This document shows positions 40,516-48,786 of a stretch of DNA of 64,000 nt, one piece after another. Source of the stretch: Oscillospiraceae bacterium (GTDB lineage: Bacteria > Bacillota > Clostridia > Oscillospirales > Ruminococcaceae); assembly GCA_017550285.1 (NCBI GenBank), contig JAFZPP010000007.1, forward strand, positions 62,001 through 126,000, read 5' to 3'. The translations under genes were made by a program, and so were the position numbers. The notes beneath the pieces were generated by a model, which saw only the letters and a program-made list of their open reading frames with translations, was not told the origin of the DNA and made no database searches. The first letter of the stretch is position 1; the number at the start of each line of letters is the position of its first letter.

Positions 40516-41597
40516 TAATCATCGAGTAATTGTGTCAGTACCGCATTGGAGACAAGAAAGCCTTCCGGCGTCATGCGCAGCGTTTTGCCGTCCGATTCCA
40601 GATACTGCGGGATCAGCGGCTTTGCACGGCGCATCAGGCGGAAACGGCTTTCGGGGACACTGTCCATGCAGATGCCCTCTGCCATGCGCAGTCCGAGCAT
40701 GATGCGCTCGGATTCGCTCTCTGCATGCGGTTCGGTGACCGTCTGTATTTGTGCCGGTGCGGCACAGAATGCCTCCAGATCGCGGCTGACGGCATAGCGT
40801 ACACCGCCGTAACATGAATGCGCTGCCGGTCCGATGCCGTAATAGGGCTCCAGCCGCCAGTATTTGCAGTTGTGGCGGCTTTCCGCGCCTGCCCGCGCAA
40901 AATTTGATATCTCATAATGATGAAAACCGGCTGCGGTCAGGTTCTCATGCATCTGCATATAGCGGTCGGCTTCTGCCTCATCATCCAGCAGTGCAGGCGG
41001 ATGTGCGGCATATGGTGTCTGCGGCTCAATTTTGAGCATATATGCGGAAATATGCGAAACGGGCAATGCCGCCGCCGTTTCCAGTTCATGCGCCCACAGA
41101 GCTTCACTTTGCTGTTTCAGTCCGAGCATCAGGTCGATTGACAGATTTGCAAAGCCTGCATCCGCGGCGCGCAGAACGGCGTTAAGTCCCTGCTGCGGCG
41201 TATGCTTTCGCCCGAGGATGCCGAGAATCTCAGCGTCGAGGGACTGGATGCCGAGCGAGAGCCGGTTGATGCCGGCACTGCGCCATGCTGCGAGCCGGTC
41301 TGCGGTCGCTGTCAGGGGATTTGCTTCGAGTGTGATCTCGGCATCTTCGCTGAGCTGACAGCGCTGCCGGAGCGTATCCAGCATCCGTGCAATCAGATCA
41401 GCAGGCAGCAGCGAGGGCGTTCCGCCGCCGAAATAGACCGTATCTGCATCGAGCCCCATAGTCAATGCGCTGAGATTGCGGCAGACGGCGTCTGCATAGC
41501 GCTGCACGGTCTCCGCGGAATACCGCACCGAATAGAAATCGCAGTAGGGGCATTTGGTCGCACAGAACGGCACATGGATATAGATTCCGGCGCTCAT
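40515..41597 (-). CDS. hemW: Radical SAM heme chaperone HemW (coproporphyrinogen oxidase-like)
   Basis: A 360-residue radical SAM protein. The CxxxCxxC motif is in IYIHVPFCATKCPYCDFYSV, and TVYFGGGTPSLL, EANPLT, GINRLSLGIQSLD and the C-terminal SRHNCKYW block with ISNFARAG identify HemW. Once called HemN-like, it is now viewed as a heme chaperone. Its start overlaps the zinc-ribbon membrane gene stop by 4 nt; lepA lies further upstream, and lepA-hemW proximity is common in Firmicutes. Confidence 0.93.
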   Translation of the reverse strand: MSAGIYIHVPFCATKCPYCDFYSVRYSAETVQRYADAVCRNLSALTMGLDADTVYFGGGTPSLLPADLIARMLDTLRQRCQLSEDAEITLEANPLTATADRLAAWRSAGINRLSLGIQSLDAEILGILGRKHTPQQGLNAVLRAADAGFANLSIDLMLGLKQQSEALWAHELETAAALPVSHISAYMLKIEPQTPYAAHPPALLDDEAEADRYMQMHENLTAAGFHHYEISNFARAGAESRHNCKYWRLEPYYGIGPAAHSCYGGVRYAVSRDLEAFCAAPAQIQTVTEPHAESESERIMLGLRMAEGICMDSVPESRFRLMRRAKPLIPQYLESDGKTLRMTPEGFLVSNAVLTQLLDD

Positions 41598-41914
41598 TCG
41601 CGCTTGATTGCTTCGGTGAGCCTGCCGATGAACATATCGAACAGGAAACCCAGCACGAACGCTGCAATCAGCGGTACAACGCCGAACAGCAGCACCTGCT
41701 TTTTATTGCCCGGCTCATGCGCAAAATAGACAATGATAATCATAACGAACGCCGCGAACCGCAGCACGGAGTTTACAATCAGCGACAGCTTGCCGTTGAC
41801 GCAGCGCACGCCGCATGCAGGGCATGGCTTGCCGGAACTGCTCATGCCGCCGCAGAGTGCTTTCTGCAAGGGTGTAAAGGTCTTTTTTCCGCAGTGCGGA
41901 CAGGTGTATTTCAT
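41594..41914 (-). CDS. Zinc-ribbon membrane protein between lepA and hemW
   Basis: A 106-residue protein from ATG 41914 (GGAG about 9 nt upstream): an N-terminal zinc ribbon, YTCPHCGKKTFTPLQKALCG and KPCPACGVRC, then two hydrophobic segments (LRFAAFVMIIIVYFAH and VLLFGVVPLIAAFVLGFLFD). Unknown function; membrane located with the ribbon presumably cytosolic. It overlaps hemW by 4 nt, so it is translated in the same unit. Confidence 0.75.
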   Translation of the reverse strand: MKYTCPHCGKKTFTPLQKALCGGMSSSGKPCPACGVRCVNGKLSLIVNSVLRFAAFVMIIIVYFAHEPGNKKQVLLFGVVPLIAAFVLGFLFDMFIGRLTEAIKRE

Positions 41915-42054
41915 GGGAATCATCTCCGGAATCAATTTGATTGAGAAATTGCAGTACGCCGATGATATGCAGACCGTGCATATATATCAGGCGGAAGCTG
42001 TCAATATGCGAATATTCTATGAAGGAAAAACGTCCTCCTGCTTTCCTTGTGCAG

Positions 42055-43860
42055 TTAATCTTCGTCGTATTTGAGCACTGCCATGAATGCCTCGGACGGT
42101 ACCTCGACCGAGCCGAGCTGACGCATACGCTTTTTGCCTTCCTTCTGCTTCTCGAGCAGCTTCTTTTTACGGGTGATATCGCCGCCGTAGCACTTGGCAA
42201 GGACGTCCTTGCGCAGTGCCTTGACCGTCTCGCGTGCGATGATCTTGCCGCCGATCGCCGCCTGAATCGGTACTTCAAACAACTGCCGCGGGATATTCTC
42301 CTTCAGCTTCTCTGCAATCTTTCTTGCACGCGGATATGCCTTTGTATCATGCACGATAAATGACAGTGCATCGACGATTTCGCCGTTGAGCATGAAATCG
42401 AGCTTCACGAGCTTCGATGCCGTATAGCCGTCGAGCTCATAATCAAGTGATGCATAGCCTCTGGTACGGGATTTGAGTGCGTCAAAGAAATCGTAGATGA
42501 TCTCATTGAGCGGCAGCGTATAGTGCATCTCAACGCGCACATCGTCAAGATACTGCATGTCTTTGAAAATGCCGCGGCGCTCCTGACACAGGTCCATGAT
42601 GCCGCCGACATACTCCTTCGGTGCAAGAATCGACGCCTTGACAATCGGCTCCTCTGCATTCGCAATGTTGGCAGGGTTGGGATAGTTCGAGGGATTGTCG
42701 ATCATGAGCACCTCGCCGTTTGTCAGCGTGACGCGGTAGATAACCGAGGGTGCGGTTGTGACAAGATCAAGGTCATATTCACGCTCCAGACGCTCCTGAA
42801 TGATCTCCATGTGCAGCAGACCGAGGAATCCGCAGCGGAAGCCAAAGCCCAGTGCAACCGATGTTTCCGGCTCGAAGGTCAGGGCAGCATCATTGAGCTG
42901 GAGCTTTTCAAGGGCGTCGCGCAGGTCATTGTAATGCGCACCGTCAGCAGGATAGATACCCGAGAAGACCATGGGACTGACCTTGCGGTAGCCGGGCAGG
43001 GGTTCTGTGCAGGGATTCTCCGCGAGTGTGACCGTATCGCCGACGCGCGTATCGCCGATGCTCTTGATCGAGGCGGTCAGGTAGCCGACCTCACCGGCAC
43101 GCAGAATGCCCTTGTTGATGTGCTCTGTTGCGCTCATGACGCCTGCCTCGACGATCTGAAATTCTGCGCCGGTTGCCATAAGTCTGATGCGGTCTCCGGT
43201 TCTGACAGTGCCTTCCTTGATGCGGACATAGATGATAACGCCCTTGTAAGAATCGTAATAGCTGTCGAAAATGAGCGCCTGCAAGGGGGCGCTTTCATCG
43301 CCCTCCGGTGCGGGGATATCGCTGACGATGCGCTCGAGCACCTCCTCAATATTCGTGCCCATTTTTGCCGAGACGCGAGGTGCATCAAGGCAGGGGATGC
43401 CGATGACATTCTCGACCTCCTGTGCAACGCGGTCAGGCTCGGCAGAGGGTAGGTCGATCTTATTGATGACCGGTACGATCTCGAGATCAGCCTCGACGGC
43501 GAGATAGGTGTTGGCGAGCGTCTGCGCCTCAATGCCCTGCGAAGCGTCAATGATCAGGATTGCGCCCTCGCATGCGGCAAGCGACCGGCTGACTTCATAA
43601 TTGAAGTCAACGTGACCGGGCGTGTCGATCAGATTGAAGCGATAGGTTTCGCCGTCTTTTGCGGTATAATCGAGCGCAACGGCACGCGCTTTGATCGTGA
43701 TGCCGCGTTCACGCTCAATATCCATATTATCGAGCAGCTGTTCCTCCATATCGCGGCTGGCGACGGCACAGGTCTTTTCGAGGATGCGGTCTGCGAGTGT
43801 CGATTTGCCGTGGTCGATATGGGCAATGATGCTGAAATTGCGAATGTTGCGGTTTGCCAA
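42055..43860 (-). CDS. lepA: Elongation factor 4 (LepA)
   Basis: GTPase that back-translocates ribosomes. The best start is TTG 43860: a GGAGGT site lies 6 nt upstream and the product then begins [20 protein letters not shown] after the start residue, family-like, 601 residues. A further upstream ATG is in frame but is not needed. Motifs: [17 protein letters not shown] (P-loop), the switch region around [43 protein letters not shown], and the LepA C-terminal domain with the tail [20 protein letters not shown]. Confidence 0.96.
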   Translation of the reverse strand: MANRNIRNFSIIAHIDHGKSTLADRILEKTCAVASRDMEEQLLDNMDIERERGITIKARAVALDYTAKDGETYRFNLIDTPGHVDFNYEVSRSLAACEGAILIIDASQGIEAQTLANTYLAVEADLEIVPVINKIDLPSAEPDRVAQEVENVIGIPCLDAPRVSAKMGTNIEEVLERIVSDIPAPEGDESAPLQALIFDSYYDSYKGVIIYVRIKEGTVRTGDRIRLMATGAEFQIVEAGVMSATEHINKGILRAGEVGYLTASIKSIGDTRVGDTVTLAENPCTEPLPGYRKVSPMVFSGIYPADGAHYNDLRDALEKLQLNDAALTFEPETSVALGFGFRCGFLGLLHMEIIQERLEREYDLDLVTTAPSVIYRVTLTNGEVLMIDNPSNYPNPANIANAEEPIVKASILAPKEYVGGIMDLCQERRGIFKDMQYLDDVRVEMHYTLPLNEIIYDFFDALKSRTRGYASLDYELDGYTASKLVKLDFMLNGEIVDALSFIVHDTKAYPRARKIAEKLKENIPRQLFEVPIQAAIGGKIIARETVKALRKDVLAKCYGGDITRKKKLLEKQKEGKKRMRQLGSVEVPSEAFMAVLKYDED

Positions 43861-43894
43861 TGGAATACCTCCGTTCATGATTGCATTCAAAAAC

Positions 43895-43923
43895 ATTATA
43901 CCATATTATTGCAAAAAAAGCAA
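43895..43923 (-). promoter_or_regulatory. Sigma-A promoter of lepA
   Basis: Minus-strand TTGCTT (43918-43923), 17-base spacer, TATAAT (43895-43900), preceded by TATGG. About 28 nt of leader before the TTG start. Confidence 0.7.
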
Positions 43924-44178
43924 GCTGAGAGAAGCCGCTTTTCATTGAAGAAAAAGGAGGAAGGAGAAAGGAGCGCATTCGGACTGATTTGCAAATGTAC
44001 ATCCTGAGAGCTTTAGATCAATGCCAGCGGGTGCTCCTCGCCTTTAGATCAGAGGAAGAAGCGCTGCGCTGCAAAAATAAAACCGTTTCCGTCGAGGAAT
44101 GTCGAAAACGGTTGACACGATCACAGACGAGTGATATGATAAAATGAATCATAAGCGACGGAAAGGGATGCAGAAAAC
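43924..44178 (+). promoter_or_regulatory. Upstream region and promoter of the Spo0A-C-like gene, with a 0A-box-like site
   Basis: The 317-nt spacer between lepA and the Spo0A-C-like gene. It holds a purine-rich run (43948-43976), the direct repeat CTTTAGATCA (44011-44020 and 44042-44051), an inverted repeat AACCGTTT / AAACGGTT (44081-44088, 44106-44113), the 0A-box core TGTCGAA (44100-44106), and a promoter TTGACA (44112-44117), 17-base spacer, TATGAT (44135-44140). The 0A-like core ends 5 nt before the -35. Confidence 0.6.
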
Positions 44179-44511
44179 ATGAAGCAAGAAAAGGATGGGA
44201 CTGCGAATCGTGAAGCGGCAGTGCGTGTGTTTCTGGAGGAGCATGAGCTCCTTGCGGACTGTCTCGGCTTTCAGATGCTGGTAAAGGTGATCGTCAAGGC
44301 GGATGCAATGCCCGAAAAGCCGCTGATGCAAATTTGTGCGCTCGTTGCTGCGGAGGAGAATTGCTCTGCGCAGGACATTTACCGCAGTATCCGCAGCGCT
44401 GTTTTGTCTGCATGGGAGTGCTGCGCACTGGACAGCCGCATGAATCCGGAGGAATTTGTCACATACGCCGTAAACTGGCTCAGAAATGCTCCGGACACTT
44501 ACTGGACTTAA
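44179..44511 (+). CDS. Stand-alone Spo0A C-terminal-type DNA-binding protein
   Basis: A 110-residue protein that matches the C-terminal (sigma-A-contacting, HTH) domain of Spo0A rather than a full response regulator. Visible are the GFQMLVKVIVKADAMPEKPL helix pair, ICALVAAEENCSAQDIYRSI and RSAVLSAWECC, in the same order as in Spo0A. No receiver (phospho-acceptor Asp) domain is present. A TGTCGAA element and sigma-A promoter precede it. I infer a DNA-binding regulator; what it controls is unknown. It could be a decayed gene copy, but the reading frame is intact. Confidence 0.75.
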   Translation: MKQEKDGTANREAAVRVFLEEHELLADCLGFQMLVKVIVKADAMPEKPLMQICALVAAEENCSAQDIYRSIRSAVLSAWECCALDSRMNPEEFVTYAVNWLRNAPDTYWT

Positions 44512-44580
44512 TCCGCAGGAGCAGAATCTGTCTGCGGCTGTGCTGCTGATTTTTTATCTCCTGTTTTCCGCGCTGCATAG

Positions 44581-44609
44581 TTGACAAAAGCACAGGGATA
44601 TGCTATAAT
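44581..44609 (+). promoter_or_regulatory. Sigma-A promoter of the zinc-ribbon-ispD-ispF unit
   Basis: TTGACA (44581-44586), 17-base spacer, TATAAT (44604-44609): consensus. Start near 44616, 40 nt before the ATG at 44656. Confidence 0.85.
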
Positions 44610-44655
44610 GTCGGTAAGCGCCGATGCGGCGTAATTGCGAAGGAGGAACCGAATT

Positions 44656-45273
44656 ATGGCAATCGAATTTTTTGACAAACTGACCGCTTCTGTATCCAGA
44701 ACAGCAAAGCAGGTTTCCGACAATGCAAAGACCCTCGCGGATAAAAACCGGATCCGCAAGGATATTGCGGCGTTCGAGAATGAGCTGCGCAACCGCTACC
44801 GCGATATCGGTGAGAAATACTTTACGGAAACATGCGATAACCCTGCACCGGATTATGCAGAGATGTTTACGGCGATCAATGAGCTCAAGGCAAGTCTTGA
44901 GGCAAAGCAGCACGAGCTGGAGGCACTGGAAGGCTCCGTTGCGTGTCCGGAGTGCGGCAGACCGATTATGATCGGCTCGAAATTCTGCCCGAACTGCGGC
45001 GCTTCGGCTCCGGCGGTACAGGCTCCTGCACAGGCTCCGGCAGCGGTTCAGCCGATCTGCCAGTTCTGCGGACAGGCACTCGCTCCGGATGCGCTTTTCT
45101 GCGCTGCATGCGGCAATAAGGTTCCTGAGCAGCCTGCTCAGCCCGCTGCACCCGTTACGCCCGAAGCACCGGCACAGCCCGTGCAGAATGTCTGCCCGAA
45201 CTGCGGCGAAGTGCTGAGCGCGGATGCGCTGTTCTGCGCAGTCTGCGGTACCAAGGCACCCGGCGTTGACTGA
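44656..45273 (+). CDS. Coiled-coil protein with three zinc ribbons
   Basis: A 205-residue cytosolic protein with AAGGAGGA before ATG 44656. Residues ~1-95 are helical (MAIEFFDKLTASVSRTAKQV, AAFENELRNRYRDIGEKYFT); then three CxxC-x10-CxxC ribbons follow, CPECGRPIMIGSKFCPNCG, CQFCGQALAPDALFCAACG and CPNCGEVLSADALFCAVCG, separated by Ala-Pro linkers. The helical part is a paralogue of the gene at 13699-14139. The stop is followed 3 nt later by the ispD ATG, so it leads the ispD-ispF unit, but no link to isoprenoid synthesis is visible. Confidence 0.8.
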   Translation: MAIEFFDKLTASVSRTAKQVSDNAKTLADKNRIRKDIAAFENELRNRYRDIGEKYFTETCDNPAPDYAEMFTAINELKASLEAKQHELEALEGSVACPECGRPIMIGSKFCPNCGASAPAVQAPAQAPAAVQPICQFCGQALAPDALFCAACGNKVPEQPAQPAAPVTPEAPAQPVQNVCPNCGEVLSADALFCAVCGTKAPGVD

Positions 45274-45276
45274 TTG

Positions 45277-45996
45277 ATGCCGATGAAACGAAAAGATACT
45301 GCTGCCATTCTGGTCTGCGCCGGAAACGCGACCAGAATGGGCGGCATCCATAAGATCCTGCATTCTCTCGGGGATACAACGGTTCTGCATCAAGTGCTCC
45401 GCAGCTTTTGCCAATGCGAAAGTATTGCGGGGCTTGTTGTTATCTGCCGGAAGCAGGATATCGACGAATTCCAGCGCTCCATTGCGGAGATTGAGGATGA
45501 ACTGCATCAGCCCGTCACGGTGACCGCAGGCGGAGAGACCCGTCAGCAGAGCGTGCAGAACGGCGTCAGCGCGCTGCCGTTTGATGCAGCGTATATTGCA
45601 GTCCATGACGGCGCAAGACCGCTGATCCGTCCTGCCGATATCGAGCATGTGATTGCAGATGCGCGCATTTCAGGTGCAGCGACGCTCGGCGTGCCGGTCA
45701 AGGATACGATCAAACTCGTGCAGGACGGCATCATCAAAGAAACGCCGGAGCGCGCACTGCTCTGGCAGACACAGACGCCGCAGGTATTCCGGCTCAATCT
45801 GTACCGTCAGGCGATGCAGCTTGCAGCGGAGCAGGGGAAGGATTATACCGATGACTGTCAGCTTATGGAGGCGCTCGGCGTGCCTGTCACGATGACCGAG
45901 GGCGCCTACAGCAATATCAAGCTGACAACACCCGATGATTTTGCAGTCGCTGAGGCACTGCTCAGGTTGAATGAGGAGGAAGAATCCAATGGCTGA
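45277..45996 (+). CDS. ispD: 2-C-methyl-D-erythritol 4-phosphate cytidylyltransferase
   Basis: Third step of the MEP isoprenoid pathway: forms CDP-ME from MEP and CTP. The ~239 residues contain [20 protein letters not shown] (nucleotide loop), [41 protein letters not shown] and [14 protein letters not shown]. The start is ATG 45277 or 45283; no strong separate ribosome site exists, consistent with coupling to the upstream gene. It overlaps ispF by 8 nt. Confidence 0.93.
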   Translation: MPMKRKDTAAILVCAGNATRMGGIHKILHSLGDTTVLHQVLRSFCQCESIAGLVVICRKQDIDEFQRSIAEIEDELHQPVTVTAGGETRQQSVQNGVSALPFDAAYIAVHDGARPLIRPADIEHVIADARISGAATLGVPVKDTIKLVQDGIIKETPERALLWQTQTPQVFRLNLYRQAMQLAAEQGKDYTDDCQLMEALGVPVTMTEGAYSNIKLTTPDDFAVAEALLRLNEEEESNG

Positions 45997-46477
45997 TTTT
46001 CGCATCGGTCACGGCTATGACGTACACCGGCTGACTGAAAACCGCAAGCTGATTATCGGCGGCGTCGAGATTCCGCACCGGCTCGGACTGCTCGGACATT
46101 CGGATGCGGACGTACTGACGCATGCTGTCATGGATGCCATGCTCGGCGCACTGGCACTCGGTGATATCGGCAAGCATTTCCCTGACAGCGATCCGCAGTA
46201 TGCGGGCGCGGACAGCATTGCACTGCTGCGGCATGTCACGGCGCTGATTCGCAGAGAGGGCTGGATACTGGGCAATCTCGATGCGACGATTCTTGCACAG
46301 GCTCCGAAAATGGCGCCGCATATCATGCAGATGCGTATGAATCTCAGCGAGGCAATCGGCTGTGATGTTTCGCAGGTCAGTGTCAAGGCGACGACCGAGG
46401 AACGTCTCGGCTTTACCGGCAGTGAGGAGGGCATCGCAGCGCATTGCGTTTGCCTTTTATGCAAATCAGAAATGTGA
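45989..46477 (+). CDS. ispF: 2-C-methyl-D-erythritol 2,4-cyclodiphosphate synthase
   Basis: Fifth MEP-pathway enzyme. From ATG 45989 the product is 162 residues and begins [20 protein letters not shown], the family start with the zinc-binding [23 protein letters not shown] and [13 protein letters not shown] give further metal ligands, and [20 protein letters not shown] is the C-terminal motif. It overlaps ispD and ends with a strong terminator. Together with dxs (3.5-5.4 kb) three MEP enzymes are in this window. Confidence 0.95.
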   Translation: MADFRIGHGYDVHRLTENRKLIIGGVEIPHRLGLLGHSDADVLTHAVMDAMLGALALGDIGKHFPDSDPQYAGADSIALLRHVTALIRREGWILGNLDATILAQAPKMAPHIMQMRMNLSEAIGCDVSQVSVKATTEERLGFTGSEEGIAAHCVCLLCKSEM

Positions 46478-46493
46478 AATTACGAAATATGAT

Positions 46494-46529
46494 ACAGAGC
46501 ACGGGACTGTCCTGTGCTCTGTTTTTTTG
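46494..46529 (+). terminator. Terminator after ispF
   Basis: ACAGAGCACGGGA / TCCTGTGCTCTGT, 13-bp stem with one G-T pair, three-base loop and seven T. Confidence 0.88.
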
Positions 46530-46742
46530 CTGTATGCAAAATTGTGTGCTGACGGATGATAACAATGAACTATCTGTGTGGTGGGCTTTATAAATGCTTT
46601 ATGCTTTCTTTATTCCATTTATCCTTATATATAAATCGTGCGCGCAAGCGCACACCGCAACTCCTCACTCCTCGCTTCTAACTCAAAATACTTCCTCCTT
46701 CTTCCCTTCTCCTTCCTCCTTTCTCCCGCTGAACGCCGTACC
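46530..46742. other. Non-coding spacer with a pyrimidine-rich tract
   Basis: AT-rich spacer. It contains a small GC-rich inverted repeat GTGCGC-GCAA-GCGCAC near 46638-46653 and a long C/T-rich tract (about 46687-46734). The reverse complement of the tract shares the 16-mer AAAGGAGGAAGGAGAA with the purine run at 43948-43976. No gene is supported. Confidence 0.5.
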
Positions 46743-46771
46743 TTGCTTTTGACGTTAAAATATGGTATAAT
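46743..46771 (+). promoter_or_regulatory. Sigma-A promoter of the EamA transporter gene
   Basis: TTGCTT (46743-46748), 17-base spacer, TATAAT (46766-46771) with TATGG before the -10, 22 nt before the ATG at 46794. Confidence 0.65.
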
Positions 46772-46793
46772 GGTTCAGGAAAGAAGGCATAAC

Positions 46794-47735
46794 ATGAAGC
46801 AAAATCAACTCCTGACGAATCTCTGGGTCGTTGCCGGACTGGCGCTGTTCAGCTGTGCGCTCTGGGGCAGTGCGTTTGCGGCGGTCAAGACGGGCTATGC
46901 TGTGCTCGGACTCGCCGCCGATGACTGGGCATCGCAGCTCTGGTTCGGCGGCATCCGATTTGCTGTTGCAGGGCTTATGGTGCTGCTGTTCGGCAGTCTG
47001 ACGGCGCGCAAACCGCTCCTGCCGCAGCGGCGGACGATTCCGAAAATCGGCATCATCAGCCTGTTCCAGACGATTCTGCAATATTTCTGCTATTATATCG
47101 GGCTGGCACATACGAGCGGCGTCAGAGCTGCTGTGCTGGTCGGAACGAATGTATTTACGGCGATTCTGATTGCTGCCGGCATTCATATGGAGAAGCTGAC
47201 GGCACGCAAGCTGACCGGTTCGCTGATCGGCTTTGCAGGGCTTGTGGCGATCAATTTCAGCGGACTGCGCGGCGGTTCGGGCTTCCGGTTCCTCGGCGAC
47301 GGCATGATTCTGCTCTGTACCGTCGCAAGCGGCTGTTCCTCGGTCTGCATGAAAAAATACGCAGCCGATGAGAACCCTGTACTGCTGAGCGGCTGGCAGT
47401 TTCTGTTCGGCGGCATTGTGCTTGCACTGATCGGCTTTGCAGGCGGCGGCAGGCTGCATCATGTGACGCCGGAGGCGGTGCTGCTGATGTTGTATCTTGC
47501 GTTTGTATCGGCTGCGGCATACTCGGTCTGGGCGCTGCTGCTGAAAGCCAATCCGGTCTCGCGTGTTGCCGTTTTCGGCTTTACGAATCCGGTATTCGGC
47601 GTATTGATTTCGGCAATCGTGCTGCATGAGCGCAGCCAGATCAACGGCAGCTTTGTGCTGGCACTGCTGCTTGTCTGTATCGGAATTGTGACGGTCAATC
47701 TGTCACCGCATCAGCTGCCGCAGGCGGATGAGTAG
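46794..47735 (+). CDS. EamA/DMT-family transporter
   Basis: A 313-residue polytopic membrane protein with about ten hydrophobic segments and two EamA repeats. The first repeat begins VVAGLALFSCALWGSAFAAV, and WFGGIRFAVAGLMVLLFGSL, LFQTILQYFCYYIGL and LAFVSAAAYSVWALLLKANP follow, typical of drug/metabolite transporters. From ATG 46794 with a GAAAGAAGG site. The transported substrate is not readable; metabolite or amino acid export is typical. No cognate regulator is adjacent. Confidence 0.9.
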   Translation: MKQNQLLTNLWVVAGLALFSCALWGSAFAAVKTGYAVLGLAADDWASQLWFGGIRFAVAGLMVLLFGSLTARKPLLPQRRTIPKIGIISLFQTILQYFCYYIGLAHTSGVRAAVLVGTNVFTAILIAAGIHMEKLTARKLTGSLIGFAGLVAINFSGLRGGSGFRFLGDGMILLCTVASGCSSVCMKKYAADENPVLLSGWQFLFGGIVLALIGFAGGGRLHHVTPEAVLLMLYLAFVSAAAYSVWALLLKANPVSRVAVFGFTNPVFGVLISAIVLHERSQINGSFVLALLLVCIGIVTVNLSPHQLPQADE

Positions 47736-47798
47736 AAAGCGCGGCAGTGACGTTTCCGTTCTCATCTCAGAAGTACGGCAAATAAAAGGAGGCATTCT

Positions 47799-48734
47799 AT
47801 GAGCACATTGAAAGAGGTCGCGGCGAAGCTGCTTGCCTGTGAAGATGTCTGCATTGTATATCATATCCGTCCGGACGGCGACTGTATCGGCTCGGCATAT
47901 GCGCTGGCGACGGCATTGCAGGCAGCAGGAATCCGATGCGCCGTGACCGGACGCGACCCTGTGCCGGCATCGTTCCGTTATCTGACGGATGCATTTCAGC
48001 CGAATCAGCTCCGTGAACCGGTTTATCTCTCGCTTGATACCTCGTCGCCGAAGCGCACGGGTCCGTATGAGCATCAGCATTTCACATTCTGCATCGACCA
48101 CCACAACGGCAATACGGTCGTTGCAGACTATAAATACGTTGAGCCGGACTGCGGTGCATGCAGTGAGATTATTTACAAGCTGCTGCTTGAAATGCAGCTG
48201 CCTGTGACGCCGTATATCGCAAATTTGCTGTATACGGCACTTGTGACGGATACGCTCTGTTTCCGTACAAGCGATACGGATGCGCAGACCTTCCGGACGG
48301 CTGCCGCGCTTGCCGACTGCGGTGCAGATATTTCCGGCATCGGCAAGGGACATATGCTGTATAAATCAAAGGGACGGATGCAGGTTGAGGATGCACTGCG
48401 CCGCAGCTTCCGCAGTTCCTGTGATGAGCGGCTGCTGACCGGCGTGCTGATGCTGTCCGATCTGGCTGCGGCAGGCATGGATGACAGTGATCTGGAAGGC
48501 ATCAATGCGTATGTGGAGCAGGTTGCGGAGATGCAGATCGGTGTCACGCTGCGTGAGCTCCCTGACGGCAGAACGCGCTGCTCGGTGCATACCAAGGGCG
48601 ATATCAGTGCGCATGAGATTTGTCAGCGCTTCGGCGGCGGCGGGCATCTGCATGCGGCAGGCTGCGAGATCGACGCGGCACCTGCGCAGGCACGCGAACT
48701 CGTCGAGCGCGTCTGCAAGGAATATCTGAAATAA
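47799..48734 (+). CDS. nrnA: DHH-family bifunctional oligoribonuclease/PAP phosphatase (NrnA-like)
   Basis: A 311-residue DHH/DHHA1 protein. Motifs: VYHIRPDGDCIGSAYALATA (motif I and II residues), CIDHHNGNTVVADY (the DHH), and GGGGHLHAAGCEIDAAP in DHHA1. It degrades nanoRNA and pAp in relatives. AAAGGAGG precedes ATG 47799. It lies 63 nt after the EamA gene in the same direction and ends at a long hairpin. Some DHH proteins hydrolyse pGpG or c-di-AMP instead; length and motifs favour NrnA. Confidence 0.9.
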   Translation: MSTLKEVAAKLLACEDVCIVYHIRPDGDCIGSAYALATALQAAGIRCAVTGRDPVPASFRYLTDAFQPNQLREPVYLSLDTSSPKRTGPYEHQHFTFCIDHHNGNTVVADYKYVEPDCGACSEIIYKLLLEMQLPVTPYIANLLYTALVTDTLCFRTSDTDAQTFRTAAALADCGADISGIGKGHMLYKSKGRMQVEDALRRSFRSSCDERLLTGVLMLSDLAAAGMDDSDLEGINAYVEQVAEMQIGVTLRELPDGRTRCSVHTKGDISAHEICQRFGGGGHLHAAGCEIDAAPAQARELVERVCKEYLK

Positions 48735-48736
48735 TA

Positions 48737-48776
48737 CAAGCTGACTGCATTACGGAGGCGTAATGCAGTCAGCTTG
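48737..48776. terminator. Long stem-loop between nrnA and the GH5 gene
   Basis: An 18-bp perfect stem CAAGCTGACTGCATTACG / CGTAATGCAGTCAGCTTG (48737-48776) with loop GAGG, between two converging genes. No strong T run on either side, so terminator activity is likely but not certain. Confidence 0.6.
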
Positions 48777-48786
48777 CTTCATAGGG

